A stretch of 64,000 nucleotides of DNA from NCBI GenBank assembly GCA_964293475.1, contig CAXYYJ010000013.1, forward strand, positions 30,769 to 94,768, in the 5' to 3' direction. The position numbers and the translations under genes are program-made. Origin of the DNA: UBA12170 sp964293475 (GTDB lineage Bacteria > Bacteroidota > Bacteroidia > Bacteroidales > UBA12170). Positions 53,888-62,848 of the stretch are shown one piece after another; positions within the stretch are counted from its first letter, which is position 1, and each line of letters opens with the position of its first letter. A model generated the notes under the pieces. The model did no database searches and was not told the DNA's origin. It saw nothing but the letters and a program-made list of their open reading frames with translations.

Positions 53888-55588
53888 TTAGATTTTGATG
53901 CTTTTCTCAGCAGAATTGCCCACTTTATCGCCAATTTTGATTTTCAGCTCGTTTTTCTCCTGAAGTTTCCCCACAAGATTGATGGACATGGTATTCGTTT
54001 TAGGATCCCAGGCCATTAAAATCCATTTGCCATTGAGCCAGGCATTGTATTGGTCAATTCCGCTTCCTGAATCTTTTACAGTAATTTCAAGGATGGAAGG
54101 TTTTGGGGTTTTCTTGAGATTGGTTTTCAATTGAATAACAGGCGAAATAGTATCCACAAGGATATGATAATTGCCAAAATTTCGCGTTTTAAAGTTCAAA
54201 TCATCATTGCTCCAATTCACCGTATAAGGCTCATATTCATTGTTATCCCATTCGGCTACATAGGCTTTTTTACGCAAATTCTCAGATAAAGCTATATTCT
54301 CGAGTTCCACAAAAACAGGTTTTTGCAAAGCAACCTCGCGACGGCCAATCTGGTATTCTTTACCATTGATCGATTTGGGATTTGATTTGATTTTAACATT
54401 GAAGCTCAGAGTATCGTAAAGACTAAAGGAAGGAAAAACAATGCTGATTTGCTCGTCCTTATAAATATTCTCGTCCAGCGGGTTATAAACTTTCTGGGGG
54501 ATGGAAGAATCAGTTGCAGTAGCTTCTTTGGTAAAAACAGTGAACGAGAGCACCGAGACATTTCCAGCCACATCTTTCACTTCATATTGCAGCAAATGCC
54601 AGGCATTTTTTTCAAGCGAAAACACGCCACGGAAGCTATTCTTTTTATAAATGGAGAGTTTGTTATTGGGACTTTTGTAGGTTCGTTGGTAGCGGGTATT
54701 GTGCTGTTTATAGTACTCAAAATCGATGAGCGTATTGATATAGCGCGAAACGGCAAAATCCACCTCATCCATCTGTTGATGATAATAAAGAACCGAATCC
54801 ACAAATACTTTGATTTCGTAAACGCCATTCTCGTTTTCGCTATCGTTCTGTTTGTCAAGAGTATTGATGCCGAGATAGAAATCCCCTTCCACCGTAATAC
54901 TGTCTTTTTCCTTGAGTTTGTAGTTTTTCCCCCAGCCTTTAAGTTCGAACGATTTGGGTTTTGTTTTTCCCGCAATGCGCGAATTTTGAGTGGCAGGATA
55001 AATTCTAAGTCCTTTAATGACAGGGGTTACGAGGTCTTTTATTTCAAAACCAAAAAGCAGTGGATTTATAGGAATCTGGCTTTTAGTTTCACGGATTTCG
55101 TAGTGGAGATGTGGGCCTCCGCTGCTGCCTGAATTGCCCGAAATGGCTACAATGTCGCCTTTCTTTATCGGAAATTTGTTTTCGGCTAAATAAATATCAA
55201 CTTCAAAGCTCTGTTTTTCATATTGTTGCGAAAGGATATAATCGGCCACAGCTCCTTTGAGTTCTTTCAAGTGCCCGTAGACCGTTGTAAATCCATTTGG
55301 ATGATCTAAATACAGAGCAATGCCATAGCCAAAGGGCGAAACTTTAACGCGGCTCACCCATCCATCGGCTGATGAATAGATGTTTTTGCCTTCCACACCA
55401 CCGGTTTTGATATCAATTCCCCCGTGAAAATGGTTGGGACGCAGCTCGGCGAAAGTGGCAGAAAGATAAATTCGGCCATCCACAGGCGAGCGGAAATAGG
55501 TTTGGGGGTACAGTTCTTTATTTTGTGAATAAACGACAGTAAATAAATTAGTTATGAAAAATAGTAGAAGGCTGGTTCTTGATAACAT
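53888..55588 (-). CDS. M23 family metallopeptidase
   Basis: 566 aa secreted protein. Signal peptide (1-21) followed directly by a LytM/M23 domain (about 30-185): zinc ligands in NHFHGGID (His55, Asp59) and GGPHLHYEI (HxH). The active site is complete, so it probably cleaves peptidoglycan cross-links. The remaining two thirds (about 190-566) is beta-rich with an Ig-like C-terminal region (EITVKDSGSGIDQYNAWLNGKW). M23 proteins of this kind in Bacteroidota act in cell-wall remodelling. Single-gene transcript. Confidence 0.88.
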   Translation of the reverse strand: MLSRTSLLLFFITNLFTVVYSQNKELYPQTYFRSPVDGRIYLSATFAELRPNHFHGGIDIKTGGVEGKNIYSSADGWVSRVKVSPFGYGIALYLDHPNGFTTVYGHLKELKGAVADYILSQQYEKQSFEVDIYLAENKFPIKKGDIVAISGNSGSSGGPHLHYEIRETKSQIPINPLLFGFEIKDLVTPVIKGLRIYPATQNSRIAGKTKPKSFELKGWGKNYKLKEKDSITVEGDFYLGINTLDKQNDSENENGVYEIKVFVDSVLYYHQQMDEVDFAVSRYINTLIDFEYYKQHNTRYQRTYKSPNNKLSIYKKNSFRGVFSLEKNAWHLLQYEVKDVAGNVSVLSFTVFTKEATATDSSIPQKVYNPLDENIYKDEQISIVFPSFSLYDTLSFNVKIKSNPKSINGKEYQIGRREVALQKPVFVELENIALSENLRKKAYVAEWDNNEYEPYTVNWSNDDLNFKTRNFGNYHILVDTISPVIQLKTNLKKTPKPSILEITVKDSGSGIDQYNAWLNGKWILMAWDPKTNTMSINLVGKLQEKNELKIKIGDKVGNSAEKSIKI

Positions 55589-55613
55589 GAAATAAATCAG
55601 ATTTTTGAATGGG

Positions 55614-55621
55614 CAAAGTTA
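55614..55621 (-). promoter_or_regulatory. Predicted -7 promoter element of the M23 gene
   Basis: TAACTTTG on the minus strand, 25 nt before ATG 55588. Confidence 0.4.
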
Positions 55622-55768
55622 TCAATAAAAATACTATGGTTCTTATCGAATTCCAGCCATGCATTAACATGGTTTGGTTAATATTGACGCTTAAAATCTG
55701 GAGAAAGTTTTTCCGATGTAATTGAATCTGGCGTCAACTTCTTAATTTAGCCATCAAAATCTTACCCT

Positions 55769-56446
55769 ATGAAGAATATTTCTGTTTGCATACTCTTTTT
55801 TGCACTGCTCAGTACCACAATCTTTGCCCAATCCTTTATCGCCATCGGTGGAAGTGCTTCTATTCCAGTGGGTTCTTATGCTTCTTCCGATCTTAATAAC
55901 GGCTGTTTCACATCTCCTGGAGTAAGTTTTGGAGTGGATGGAGCCTGGGTGTTTTATAAAAACTTTGGTATAGGTGCCGATGTGGGCTATAGCGCTCACC
56001 CTGTGAAAGCCTCGGAATTGGCTACAGCTTTGGTTAATAATGATCCTTTTTTGAGCGATATGTATGTGCGCTCCGATCCCTATACTTCTATCATAGCCGT
56101 GGCTGGCCCATACTATGTCTGGCAGCTTTCCAGGCGAATGGTTCTGGATTTTAAGGCTTTGGGCGGAATAATGTATTCCAAAACTCCCTTCCAGCTTTTC
56201 GAACCGGAATATTTCATGGTGGGCCCCGATTATTATAAAACCACTTCGTCGACTGATAAAAGCTTTGCCTTGAAAGGTGGAGCAAGATTTCAGTACCAAA
56301 TTACACCCACCATTGTTTTAGGTCTTTCCGCCAATTATGTGTTCTCCAAAATGAGCTATGGATTCTATAATTCTCAGGGATTGTATTATAAAAACCGGAA
56401 TATCAGTTTTATAGATTGCGGATTGAATGTGGTGCTGAAGATTTAG
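55769..56446 (+). CDS. Outer-membrane beta-barrel protein
   Basis: 225 aa. Signal peptide (about 1-20, ending IFAQSF), then alternating hydrophobic/polar strands with glycine-rich turns, ending in an even-length strand CGLNVVLKI, the pattern of small (8-10 strand) porin-like OmpW/OmpX barrels. No functional residues are identifiable. Its last 4 bp overlap the 3' end of the convergent ABC permease gene. Confidence 0.75.
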   Translation: MKNISVCILFFALLSTTIFAQSFIAIGGSASIPVGSYASSDLNNGCFTSPGVSFGVDGAWVFYKNFGIGADVGYSAHPVKASELATALVNNDPFLSDMYVRSDPYTSIIAVAGPYYVWQLSRRMVLDFKALGGIMYSKTPFQLFEPEYFMVGPDYYKTTSSTDKSFALKGGARFQYQITPTIVLGLSANYVFSKMSYGFYNSQGLYYKNRNISFIDCGLNVVLKI

Positions 56447-57504
56447 CCTTCCAGTTGTACCCGCGGATCAATGATTTTATAGAGAATATCTACCACAATA
56501 TTCACAATCACCAACAGCACTGCAATAAACAGTACGGAGCCCATCAACACAGGGAAATCATATTTTTCCAGCGAATCCACAATCACAAGACCCATTCCTT
56601 TCCAATCGAAGATATATTCCACGAACACCGCTCCGGCCAGCAGCGAAGCGAACCATCCGGAAATAGTGGTAATGATGGGGTTTAGCGAGTTTTTAAGGGC
56701 ATGTCTCCGCAAAACCTGCCATTCTGTGAGTCCTTTGGCGCGGGCAGTTCTGATGAAATCGCGGGCCAATACTTCCTTTAAACTCGACGAAGTAAGCTCT
56801 GTAATAATGGCCAATGGCCTGATACCTAAAGTTATAGCGGGCAAAATAAGATTTTTTAGCGCCAGATATTTTCCATTTCCTAACTCGTCGACTTCGTAAA
56901 GCGAGCCAAACAGATTGAGCCCGGTATAGTCGGCAAGTACGAAGGCAAACAGCCACGCAATAAGAATGCTGGCAAAAAAACTGGGCAACGACATGCCAAA
57001 AATGCTGAGTCCGAAAATGATAGAATTCAGGGTTTTATTGGGATAGACAATGCTTAACATGCCCAGAAGAATTCCAACCACCAGGGCAAAACTCATTGAA
57101 ACCGTTGCCAGAAGCAGGGTTTTGGGGAAAGCCTCGGCCAGAATGGCGGTCACTTCGCGGTTCGATTGAAAGCTTCGGCGGAGGTAAGGTTTTTTTAGCA
57201 CCAATTGTTTCCCCAGAATTTTTGGCGAAATAGCCAGCTTCCCTTTGGAATCACTTAGTTCAGCAGTACTGATAATTCCAACGGGAGCCAAATCGGCCAT
57301 AAAGTTTAAGTATTGAACAATCAGTGGTTTATCGCGGCCCAATTCCTTGTTGATGGCTTCCAGTGATGCAATGTCGGCCCGTTGGCCCAACATCATGCGG
57401 GCTGGATCGCCAGGCAAAATGTTAAAAAGAAAAAATACCAGACTCGCCACTCCCAAAAGCACATAGAATCCATAAAGCAATCTTTTGAGAATGAATAGGG
57501 CCAT
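56443..57504 (-). CDS. ABC transporter permease (DppB/OppB family)
   Basis: 353 aa. N-terminal MALFILKRLLYGFYVLLGVASLVFFLFNILPGDP is the family signature (first helix plus PGDP motif). Six transmembrane helices and the EAA cytoplasmic loop (DFIRTARAKGLTEWQVLRRHALKNSLNPIIT) follow. These permeases import peptides or nickel together with a DppC-like partner, two ATPases and a binding protein; none of those is adjacent, so this is an orphan or split locus. Confidence 0.9.
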   Translation of the reverse strand: MALFILKRLLYGFYVLLGVASLVFFLFNILPGDPARMMLGQRADIASLEAINKELGRDKPLIVQYLNFMADLAPVGIISTAELSDSKGKLAISPKILGKQLVLKKPYLRRSFQSNREVTAILAEAFPKTLLLATVSMSFALVVGILLGMLSIVYPNKTLNSIIFGLSIFGMSLPSFFASILIAWLFAFVLADYTGLNLFGSLYEVDELGNGKYLALKNLILPAITLGIRPLAIITELTSSSLKEVLARDFIRTARAKGLTEWQVLRRHALKNSLNPIITTISGWFASLLAGAVFVEYIFDWKGMGLVIVDSLEKYDFPVLMGSVLFIAVLLVIVNIVVDILYKIIDPRVQLEG

Positions 57505-57509
57505 CAGCT

Positions 57510-58604
57510 TTATTTTTTAACTACATCTTCATAATCAGGTAAATAGCCATGAGCCCATTGCCCCAAAATCACTCCGTCCTTCAGTACAATGAGTCCCGGA
57601 TTGGAGCGGATAATGGTTTTTAAATCAATATCATCGCTTTGATAAACTTCCACATCTAATTGGTTTTTAGCTTTAAAAGCTTCTACAGTTTCCTCCGGAC
57701 TGGCGGTGATAAGGCTGAAGGAGAAACCCTCATTTTCAGCTAAGGATTTCAGTTTTTGTATATCTTCCAGGTTTTTCCAGTTCCCCAATTCCACATCATA
57801 GGAAACCAGCAAAAAATGGTAGTTCGGATCGCCCAGAATAGGATCTGTGACATCATTGCCCCGCATATCGAAAAAACGAATATCGGTGGGCCGGTTATTG
57901 GGATCAAACACGCGCATATCGGCATACTCCCATTGCGACATCCAAACGCTGTCGTTAAAAGGATAGTTGGGCGACAAAAACTCCTGAGTTTCTCCGTTCG
58001 ATTTATTCTTGTAAATAAGGTAATATTCAAGGGGTTGCGGGTTATCAACAGTAAGTTTGGTGCCCACTTTCCAATCGCGGAAATTAATAACAGGCAAATG
58101 ATATATATTGTAGGAGTTGAAAAGGGTGAAAATAGATATGGTTAAAATGGCTATCCCAAACTCCGTTATCCTGGAATAAACATTTTCGAATCGGTTTCGG
58201 GTGATAAAAACCACGATTAGGAAAACATCAATCACTATGTTTTTATAGAAAGTTTCCCAGTTGGTGAGAATAATAAAATCGCCAAAGCAGCCACAGTCGG
58301 GCACCGGATTATAAATGGCATCGTTGAGGGTGAGAAGTGTAAAAAAGCCCATCATCAGAAGCGTAATCCAGGCAGTGAAGTTTTTAAAAATATTGAAAAG
58401 CAGGAATACCCCCAGCGAAAATTCTGTTACACAAAGTAATACGGCAAGAGGAAGAGCAAGCGACATGGCCCAGTCGGTTCCAAAGGCTATAAAATAGTCT
58501 TCAATTTTATAGGCAGTTCCCAGCGGATCAACGCCTTTAACAAATCCCGAGAAAACAAAAACAATTCCAAGTACAAAACGGCTGATAATTCTTATGGTTC
58601 GCAT
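57510..58604 (-). CDS. BT_3928-family DoxX-like membrane protein
   Basis: 364 aa. The N-terminal half has four transmembrane helices of DoxX/MauE type (RFVLGIVFVFSGFVKGVDPLGTAYKIEDY, then a DCGCFGD loop that may bind or relay electrons by its Cys pair). The C-terminal half (about 200-364) is a thioredoxin-like domain without a CxxC site (LLVSYDVELGNW, FSLITASPEET). This domain pair defines the BT_3928 family, of unknown function. It starts 5 bp before the ABC permease gene, so they are probably co-transcribed. Confidence 0.87.
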   Translation of the reverse strand: MRTIRIISRFVLGIVFVFSGFVKGVDPLGTAYKIEDYFIAFGTDWAMSLALPLAVLLCVTEFSLGVFLLFNIFKNFTAWITLLMMGFFTLLTLNDAIYNPVPDCGCFGDFIILTNWETFYKNIVIDVFLIVVFITRNRFENVYSRITEFGIAILTISIFTLFNSYNIYHLPVINFRDWKVGTKLTVDNPQPLEYYLIYKNKSNGETQEFLSPNYPFNDSVWMSQWEYADMRVFDPNNRPTDIRFFDMRGNDVTDPILGDPNYHFLLVSYDVELGNWKNLEDIQKLKSLAENEGFSFSLITASPEETVEAFKAKNQLDVEVYQSDDIDLKTIIRSNPGLIVLKDGVILGQWAHGYLPDYEDVVKK

Positions 58605-58760
58605 GAATTAAAATTTGAAGTCTGCAAATTTGCACATTTTTGCAGAGAAAGAAAATTCTAAAATCGAGGCAACGCCTTTTTTTTACCCAACAACTCTTTT
58701 TACTAATTAACTGGCCAATCTGATTCAATTTCCCCCCAAAGAAGACTAAGGATTGTTAAT

Positions 58761-58857
58761 CTTTCCTTTTAAAAGGGATAAAAAACGAAAAACTTTCCTT
58801 TTAAAAAGGAAAAAAATACGAAAAATGTCCTTTTTAAAAGGAAAGATATTATCTTTG
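58761..58857. repeat. Three 32-33-bp tandem palindromic units upstream of ATPase copy 2
   Basis: Units at 58761-58792, 58793-58825 and 58826-58857. Each contains a palindrome CCTTTTAAAAGG or CCTTTTTAAAAGG-type core (58765-58776, 58797-58809, 58829-58841), centres 32 bp apart, and the first two share a trailing ACGAAAAA. The third unit runs into the -7 box TATCTTTG. They look like operators on one face of the helix. Confidence 0.85.
58850..58857 (+). promoter_or_regulatory. Predicted -7 promoter element of ATPase copy 2
   Basis: TATCTTTG, directly after the third palindrome, about 178 nt before ATG 59035. Confidence 0.5.
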
Positions 58858-58944
58858 CATAGAAATGGAAACAGAAAATTGCGTTATTTTTATAAATTTC
58901 TGGTGCATTATTCTTCATTAAAAGGGGCTGCCATTATGAAATAA

Positions 58945-58997
58945 GCATGATTAAATAAATCATTAAACACCCACTGTAAGGATTATTTTAATCATGC
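58945..58997 (+). repeat. 17-bp inverted repeat in the ATPase copy 2 leader
   Basis: GCATGATTAAATAAATC (58945-58961) and GATTATTTTAATCATGC (58981-58997) are complementary except for two positions, with a 19-nt loop. In the mRNA it would form a stable hairpin 37 nt before the start codon. It could be an attenuator, an mRNA-stability element or a protein site. Confidence 0.75.
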
Positions 58998-59034
58998 GAT
59001 TCCATCTGACAATTAAAAAACAAATTATGAACAG

Positions 59035-60342
59035 ATGAAAACAATATTAAAGGAAATAATTCTATCGAATCAAAATCTGAAGTTTAATGATTTGATTACA
59101 AGAGATTTAAAGCTGCCTTTGGATACCCAAAAAATCATTTCGGTGGTTGGGGTAAGACGCAGCGGAAAGACTTATATTCTTTTCGACACCATGTTGCAGT
59201 TGATGGAAAAGGGGGTTAAAAAGGAGCAATTGGTTTTCATTAATTTCGAGGACGAGCGATTGAGCTTTGATACCATGGATATGGATTTGATTTTGCAGGC
59301 TTATCGGGAGCTATATCCTGAAATTCCCGAAGATACCATCTATTTCTTTTTCGATGAAATTCAAAACATCCATAGCTGGGAAAAGTTTATCAGGAGAGTT
59401 TACGATTCCGTATCTAAGAAAATCTTTATAAGTGGTTCAAATTCATCATTTTTAGCTCGGGATATTGCAACATCATTACGCGGCAGAACTTTAACCTACG
59501 AGGTGTTTCCGTTTTCGTTTAGTGAGTATGTCCGGTTTTCTGAACTGGAAAACAATCCTTTTATCCCCCAGAATAAGGCGATTTTGATAAATTCATTCAA
59601 GGAGTATTTACAGAAAGGTGGTTTTCCGGAAACTATAAAGAAGGAGGAAAGAGTGGCTCGCGATATTCTGCGAAATTATTTTTACGTGATGCTATACAAA
59701 GATTTAATAGAACGTTATAATATCAGCTCTCCTTTGATATTGAAGTATTTAATTGAGAAATTGGCTGCCAATGTGACCAGCTCTTTTGCTGTAAATAAAA
59801 TTTTCAACGAATTGAAATCCCAGGGTTATGCATTGAGCAAGAATACCTTATACGATTTTTTATCTTATATAGATCATGTTTATCTGGCCTTTAAAATCAA
59901 CAAATTCGATTTTTCCTTATTGAAACGCAACGCAGCAGAGAAAAAAATATATTTCATCGACACCGGATTGCTCAACATGCTGGTTCTCAATACAAGCAAC
60001 GATTGGGGAAAGCTTTTTGAAAGCGCAGTTTTTATAGAGTTGCGGCGGCGATATGGCGATTTTCTTGAACCCAGCATCTTTTTTTATAAAAATAAGAGGG
60101 AATGCGATTTTATAGTGGTTGACGCAGACAAGAAGTTAAAAGCTATTCAGGTTAGTTTTTCTGTTAAAGACAAGGAAACTCTCGACAGAGAAATAAGCGG
60201 GTTAAAGCTCGCAATGACAGCACTCGAACTTCGTGAGGGGTTTATTCTAACTATGGAAGATGAATTTGAAATGGAAAACGAAGTCGGACATATAAAGGTT
60301 GTTCCTGCCTGGAAAGCATTTTTAGATAAAAAGCTTTTTTAA
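59035..60342 (+). CDS. AAA_14 / DUF4143 ATPase (copy 2)
   Basis: 435 aa. Walker A GVRRSGKTY, Walker B FFFDEIQNI, sensor ISGSNSSFL, then the DUF4143 part with a winged-helix-like stretch (VNKIFNELKSQGYALSKNTLYDFLSYID) and the nuclease-like end (RECDFIVVDADKKLKAIQVS). It is longer than copy 1 (376 aa) and only distantly similar outside the ATPase motifs, so the three copies are not recent duplicates. It has its own repeat array, promoter and leader hairpin. Function unknown. Confidence 0.88.
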   Translation: MKTILKEIILSNQNLKFNDLITRDLKLPLDTQKIISVVGVRRSGKTYILFDTMLQLMEKGVKKEQLVFINFEDERLSFDTMDMDLILQAYRELYPEIPEDTIYFFFDEIQNIHSWEKFIRRVYDSVSKKIFISGSNSSFLARDIATSLRGRTLTYEVFPFSFSEYVRFSELENNPFIPQNKAILINSFKEYLQKGGFPETIKKEERVARDILRNYFYVMLYKDLIERYNISSPLILKYLIEKLAANVTSSFAVNKIFNELKSQGYALSKNTLYDFLSYIDHVYLAFKINKFDFSLLKRNAAEKKIYFIDTGLLNMLVLNTSNDWGKLFESAVFIELRRRYGDFLEPSIFFYKNKRECDFIVVDADKKLKAIQVSFSVKDKETLDREISGLKLAMTALELREGFILTMEDEFEMENEVGHIKVVPAWKAFLDKKLF

Positions 60343-60355
60343 TCTCGCTGGCGAA

Positions 60356-60946
60356 TTAAAAATTTATCCCAATCAGGAATGGCGTGGAGAAGACCCCAAA
60401 ATACCTGACAGTGCGGTCTGAGTTTCCTACAAACTGGAATCCTGCAGTTAGTTTTGTCCCCACATGCATTTTCCAGAACTGATAAAAAATTCCTGCTTCA
60501 AGCCCTGTTGAAACGCCTCCATTGGAAAAATTCTGATTCGTGCCTTTGAAAGTGTCTAAGTAGCCATAGGATACATAGGGACCCAAATCAAAATACAAAT
60601 GGTCGCCAAGAGTTGGTCTGTAAAAGAGCTGGAGCTTTAGCAAATCCACAAAATAGTCTCCAAATTTCTGACGATCAGCTAATAAGGTTTCGCTGGTATT
60701 GGAAAGAGCAGAATCACTAAAAGCAAAATCAGAGCCTGTGAGATAGTATTTGTAGCCAAATCCCACCTGAAAAGTTGCGCCAAAAATAGCTTTGGAACCA
60801 AATTGATGGGCATAGGAATAGGAGATGGCAGCAAATTGTGCAGAAATACTATGTTGATTCACTTGATTGTTAAAGCTTTGATTGCTTGGCTGCCCATAAA
60901 GACCGACAACAATTAAACCGAAGATTGCAATTAGAAACTGTCTCAT
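60356..60946 (-). CDS. Outer-membrane beta-barrel-like protein
   Basis: 196 aa. Signal peptide (about 1-18, ending LYGQ), then a beta-rich body with typical barrel turns (GFGYKYYLTG, FDLGPYVSYGYLD, FSTPFLIGINF at the end). Not recognised beyond this. It is 40 bp after DUF1599 in the same direction and convergent with the ATPase gene. Confidence 0.7.
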   Translation of the reverse strand: MRQFLIAIFGLIVVGLYGQPSNQSFNNQVNQHSISAQFAAISYSYAHQFGSKAIFGATFQVGFGYKYYLTGSDFAFSDSALSNTSETLLADRQKFGDYFVDLLKLQLFYRPTLGDHLYFDLGPYVSYGYLDTFKGTNQNFSNGGVSTGLEAGIFYQFWKMHVGTKLTAGFQFVGNSDRTVRYFGVFSTPFLIGINF

Positions 60947-60986
60947 TTTCGAATATATTTTCAGTTAAAACGACAGATTGAATTAA

Positions 60987-61532
60987 TTATTGCTTTTCCT
61001 CAGAAAGCTTAATCAAGGCAAAGAGAGCGTAATTGATAATGTCTTGATAGTTAGCTTCTAATCCTTCAGAAACTAAGGTTATGCCTTTTTTGTCCTCTAT
61101 TTCTTTTGTGCGGTGGAGTTTCATTAAAATAATATCGTCTAATGAGGAAACCCGCATAACACGCCAGGCTTCGTCGTAGTCGTGATTTTTGTTTTCCATT
61201 AAAGATGTGGCAATACCTATATGCTTGTCGTACAACTCGTTCAACTCATCTTTGCTAAGGTCGCCGGGTTGTCCTGTTCCTTTTTCAAGCTGAATAAGAG
61301 CCATAACAGAGTAGTTTACAATGCCAATAAACTCAGGTTCAATTCCTTCTTCAACCATGCTGTTTCCTTTCTCCTGAATGGAGCGGATTCTGTTGGCTTT
61401 AATGTAAATCTGATCGGTTAACGAAGTGGTGCGAAGAATGCGCCATGCACTTCCGTAATCCTGCATTTTATCGGAAAATACTTTCTTACACCGGGCTATG
61501 GCTTCGCTGAATTGTTTAGCTGTTTTGGTCAT
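60987..61532 (-). CDS. DUF1599 protein
   Basis: 181 aa made of two related halves, each with KMQDYGSAWRILR / KNHDYDEAWRVMR, then IRSIQEKG / TKEIEDKKG and a closing IVNYSVMALIQLE / IINYALFALIKLS. This internal duplication is the hallmark of DUF1599, a family sometimes linked to nucleotide modification. In Bacteroidota it usually sits near folP and a BT_3928-type protein; both are in this neighbourhood. A -7 box lies upstream. Confidence 0.88.
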   Translation of the reverse strand: MTKTAKQFSEAIARCKKVFSDKMQDYGSAWRILRTTSLTDQIYIKANRIRSIQEKGNSMVEEGIEPEFIGIVNYSVMALIQLEKGTGQPGDLSKDELNELYDKHIGIATSLMENKNHDYDEAWRVMRVSSLDDIILMKLHRTKEIEDKKGITLVSEGLEANYQDIINYALFALIKLSEEKQ

Positions 61533-61554
61533 TGTTTTTTATCTTTTTCAGCCC

Positions 61555-61562
61555 CAAAAATA
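61555..61562 (-). promoter_or_regulatory. Predicted -7 promoter element of DUF1599
   Basis: TATTTTTG on the minus strand, 22 nt before ATG 61532, with a TTTG at 61579-61582 as a possible -33 (16-bp spacing). Confidence 0.45.
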
Positions 61563-61645
61563 TAAAATGTAAATGGAGCAAAACGAGTCAGTGGGAATTA
61601 TTTATTCACGAATTTTGGTTTATGGGACATATCGCTAAGCTGATT

Positions 61646-62839
61646 TTAATACAAAAACCCAAACAACCACAGCGGGATTTTGTGCCCCGACCCAATTTCA
61701 ATATCATCAGCTGCAATAAAGCTGTTTTCCAGATTTGCAATTTGGGAGAAGTCTTTTGATTTTCCGCCGATTTCGAATATAAATTGTTGATTAATAATAA
61801 AATCCCCTTTGTCAATAATATTAACAGAATGTGATTGTGCCAGTTGATTTCTAAAGAATGTCTCTCTAAGGGTTCCTGTATTGGGCTGAATAGATCCAAT
61901 GGAAAAGGCAAAATTAGTGTTGTTGAGATAGAGTTTATCTGGTTTTTTCAACAGTCCTACTCCCACCGAATCTCTGTAAACAGAGCTTAAAATCTCGGCA
62001 TCACTCAGGTAGTTTATTTGCTCCAAAATACTGTTTCTACTGGTTCCGAGCATACTGGCTAATGAGGTAATATTGGGTTTGAAAGGCATATTCATCGATA
62101 GGATGTATAAAAGTTTTTTAATGCCGGGAATCATTGAAATGGAAGTGTTTCTAAGCGATGGGATCTCTATTTCTATAGTCATTTGTATCATTTCCTGAAG
62201 CCTTTTATGGTACCAGATGTCCGATGTTTTATAGAATGGGAAATACCCATTTTTAAGGTAGTTTTGAAAATGCTGAAGAGGCTTTATTTGCTGCAAAACC
62301 GCAGAGCTAATTTCCAGATGATGGAGCAGTATGTCTTCCAAAGTATAGGATGGAAAATTCGCTGGGATTTGGGAATTGATGTATTCTCTGAACGACAAGC
62401 CCTGAAGCTGAAAAACGAGCGCTCTTCGGCTCAGATCGCTGCGCGAATTTAAAATCTCGAGGAGTGATGAGCCTGTGAATACAACTTTAAGTTTTTTAAA
62501 GTAGTCGTAAATATTTTTAAGCTCAACCGACCAGTTGGGATATTTATGCACCTCATCGATAAATAATTGCTCACCCCCGCCCGACAAGAAATCCTCGGCC
62601 AAATCAACCAGATTGTTTTGGGTAAAATACAAATCATCCAGCGATATGTAAAGCGCTTTCTCCGATAAACCATACTGCGATTTAATGTATTGTAGCATCA
62701 AGGTGGTTTTTCCAACCCCCCGCAATCCTTTTATACCAATCAACTGCTCATTCCAGGGTAATTGATCATATAAATAACGCTTAAAATCGGTATCTGTTTG
62801 ATTTATAAGTAGGTTATGATATCTTCTTAATGATTGCAT
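61646..62839 (-). CDS. AAA_14 / DUF4143 ATPase (copy 3)
   Basis: 397 aa. Walker A GLRGVGKTTLM, Walker B LFIDEVHKYPN, sensor FTGSSLLEI; the DUF4143 region has a winged-helix-like stretch (PNITSLASMLGTSRNSILEQINYLSDAEIL) and the usual EIGGKS ending, where the acidic nuclease-like residues are weakly kept. It is quite different from copies 1 and 2. Its promoter region consists of three 32-bp repeat units. Function unknown. Confidence 0.87.
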   Translation of the reverse strand: MQSLRRYHNLLINQTDTDFKRYLYDQLPWNEQLIGIKGLRGVGKTTLMLQYIKSQYGLSEKALYISLDDLYFTQNNLVDLAEDFLSGGGEQLFIDEVHKYPNWSVELKNIYDYFKKLKVVFTGSSLLEILNSRSDLSRRALVFQLQGLSFREYINSQIPANFPSYTLEDILLHHLEISSAVLQQIKPLQHFQNYLKNGYFPFYKTSDIWYHKRLQEMIQMTIEIEIPSLRNTSISMIPGIKKLLYILSMNMPFKPNITSLASMLGTSRNSILEQINYLSDAEILSSVYRDSVGVGLLKKPDKLYLNNTNFAFSIGSIQPNTGTLRETFFRNQLAQSHSVNIIDKGDFIINQQFIFEIGGKSKDFSQIANLENSFIAADDIEIGSGHKIPLWLFGFLY

Positions 62840-62848
62840 AATTACATT

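Larger units (their letters stand above)
58605..59034. other. Regulatory-looking region upstream of ATPase copy 2
   Basis: 430 bp. It includes three tandem palindromic units (58761-58857), a -7 box (58850-58857) and a 17-bp inverted repeat (58945-58997). A 63-codon frame at 58753-58944 is built largely from the repeats and is not believed. Confidence 0.7.

Noticed and set aside
54449..55132. 227-codon plus-strand frame
   Set aside because: Antisense to the M23 peptidase gene; no recognisable features.
58753..58944. 63-codon plus-strand frame upstream of ATPase copy 2
   Set aside because: It is lysine-rich only because it reads through the tandem CCTTTTAAAAGG units; no start context or family.
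25098..62839. Three DUF4143 ATPases as recent transposed copies of one gene
   Set aside because: The proteins differ in length and share little beyond the ATPase motifs, and no flanking identical repeats are present.
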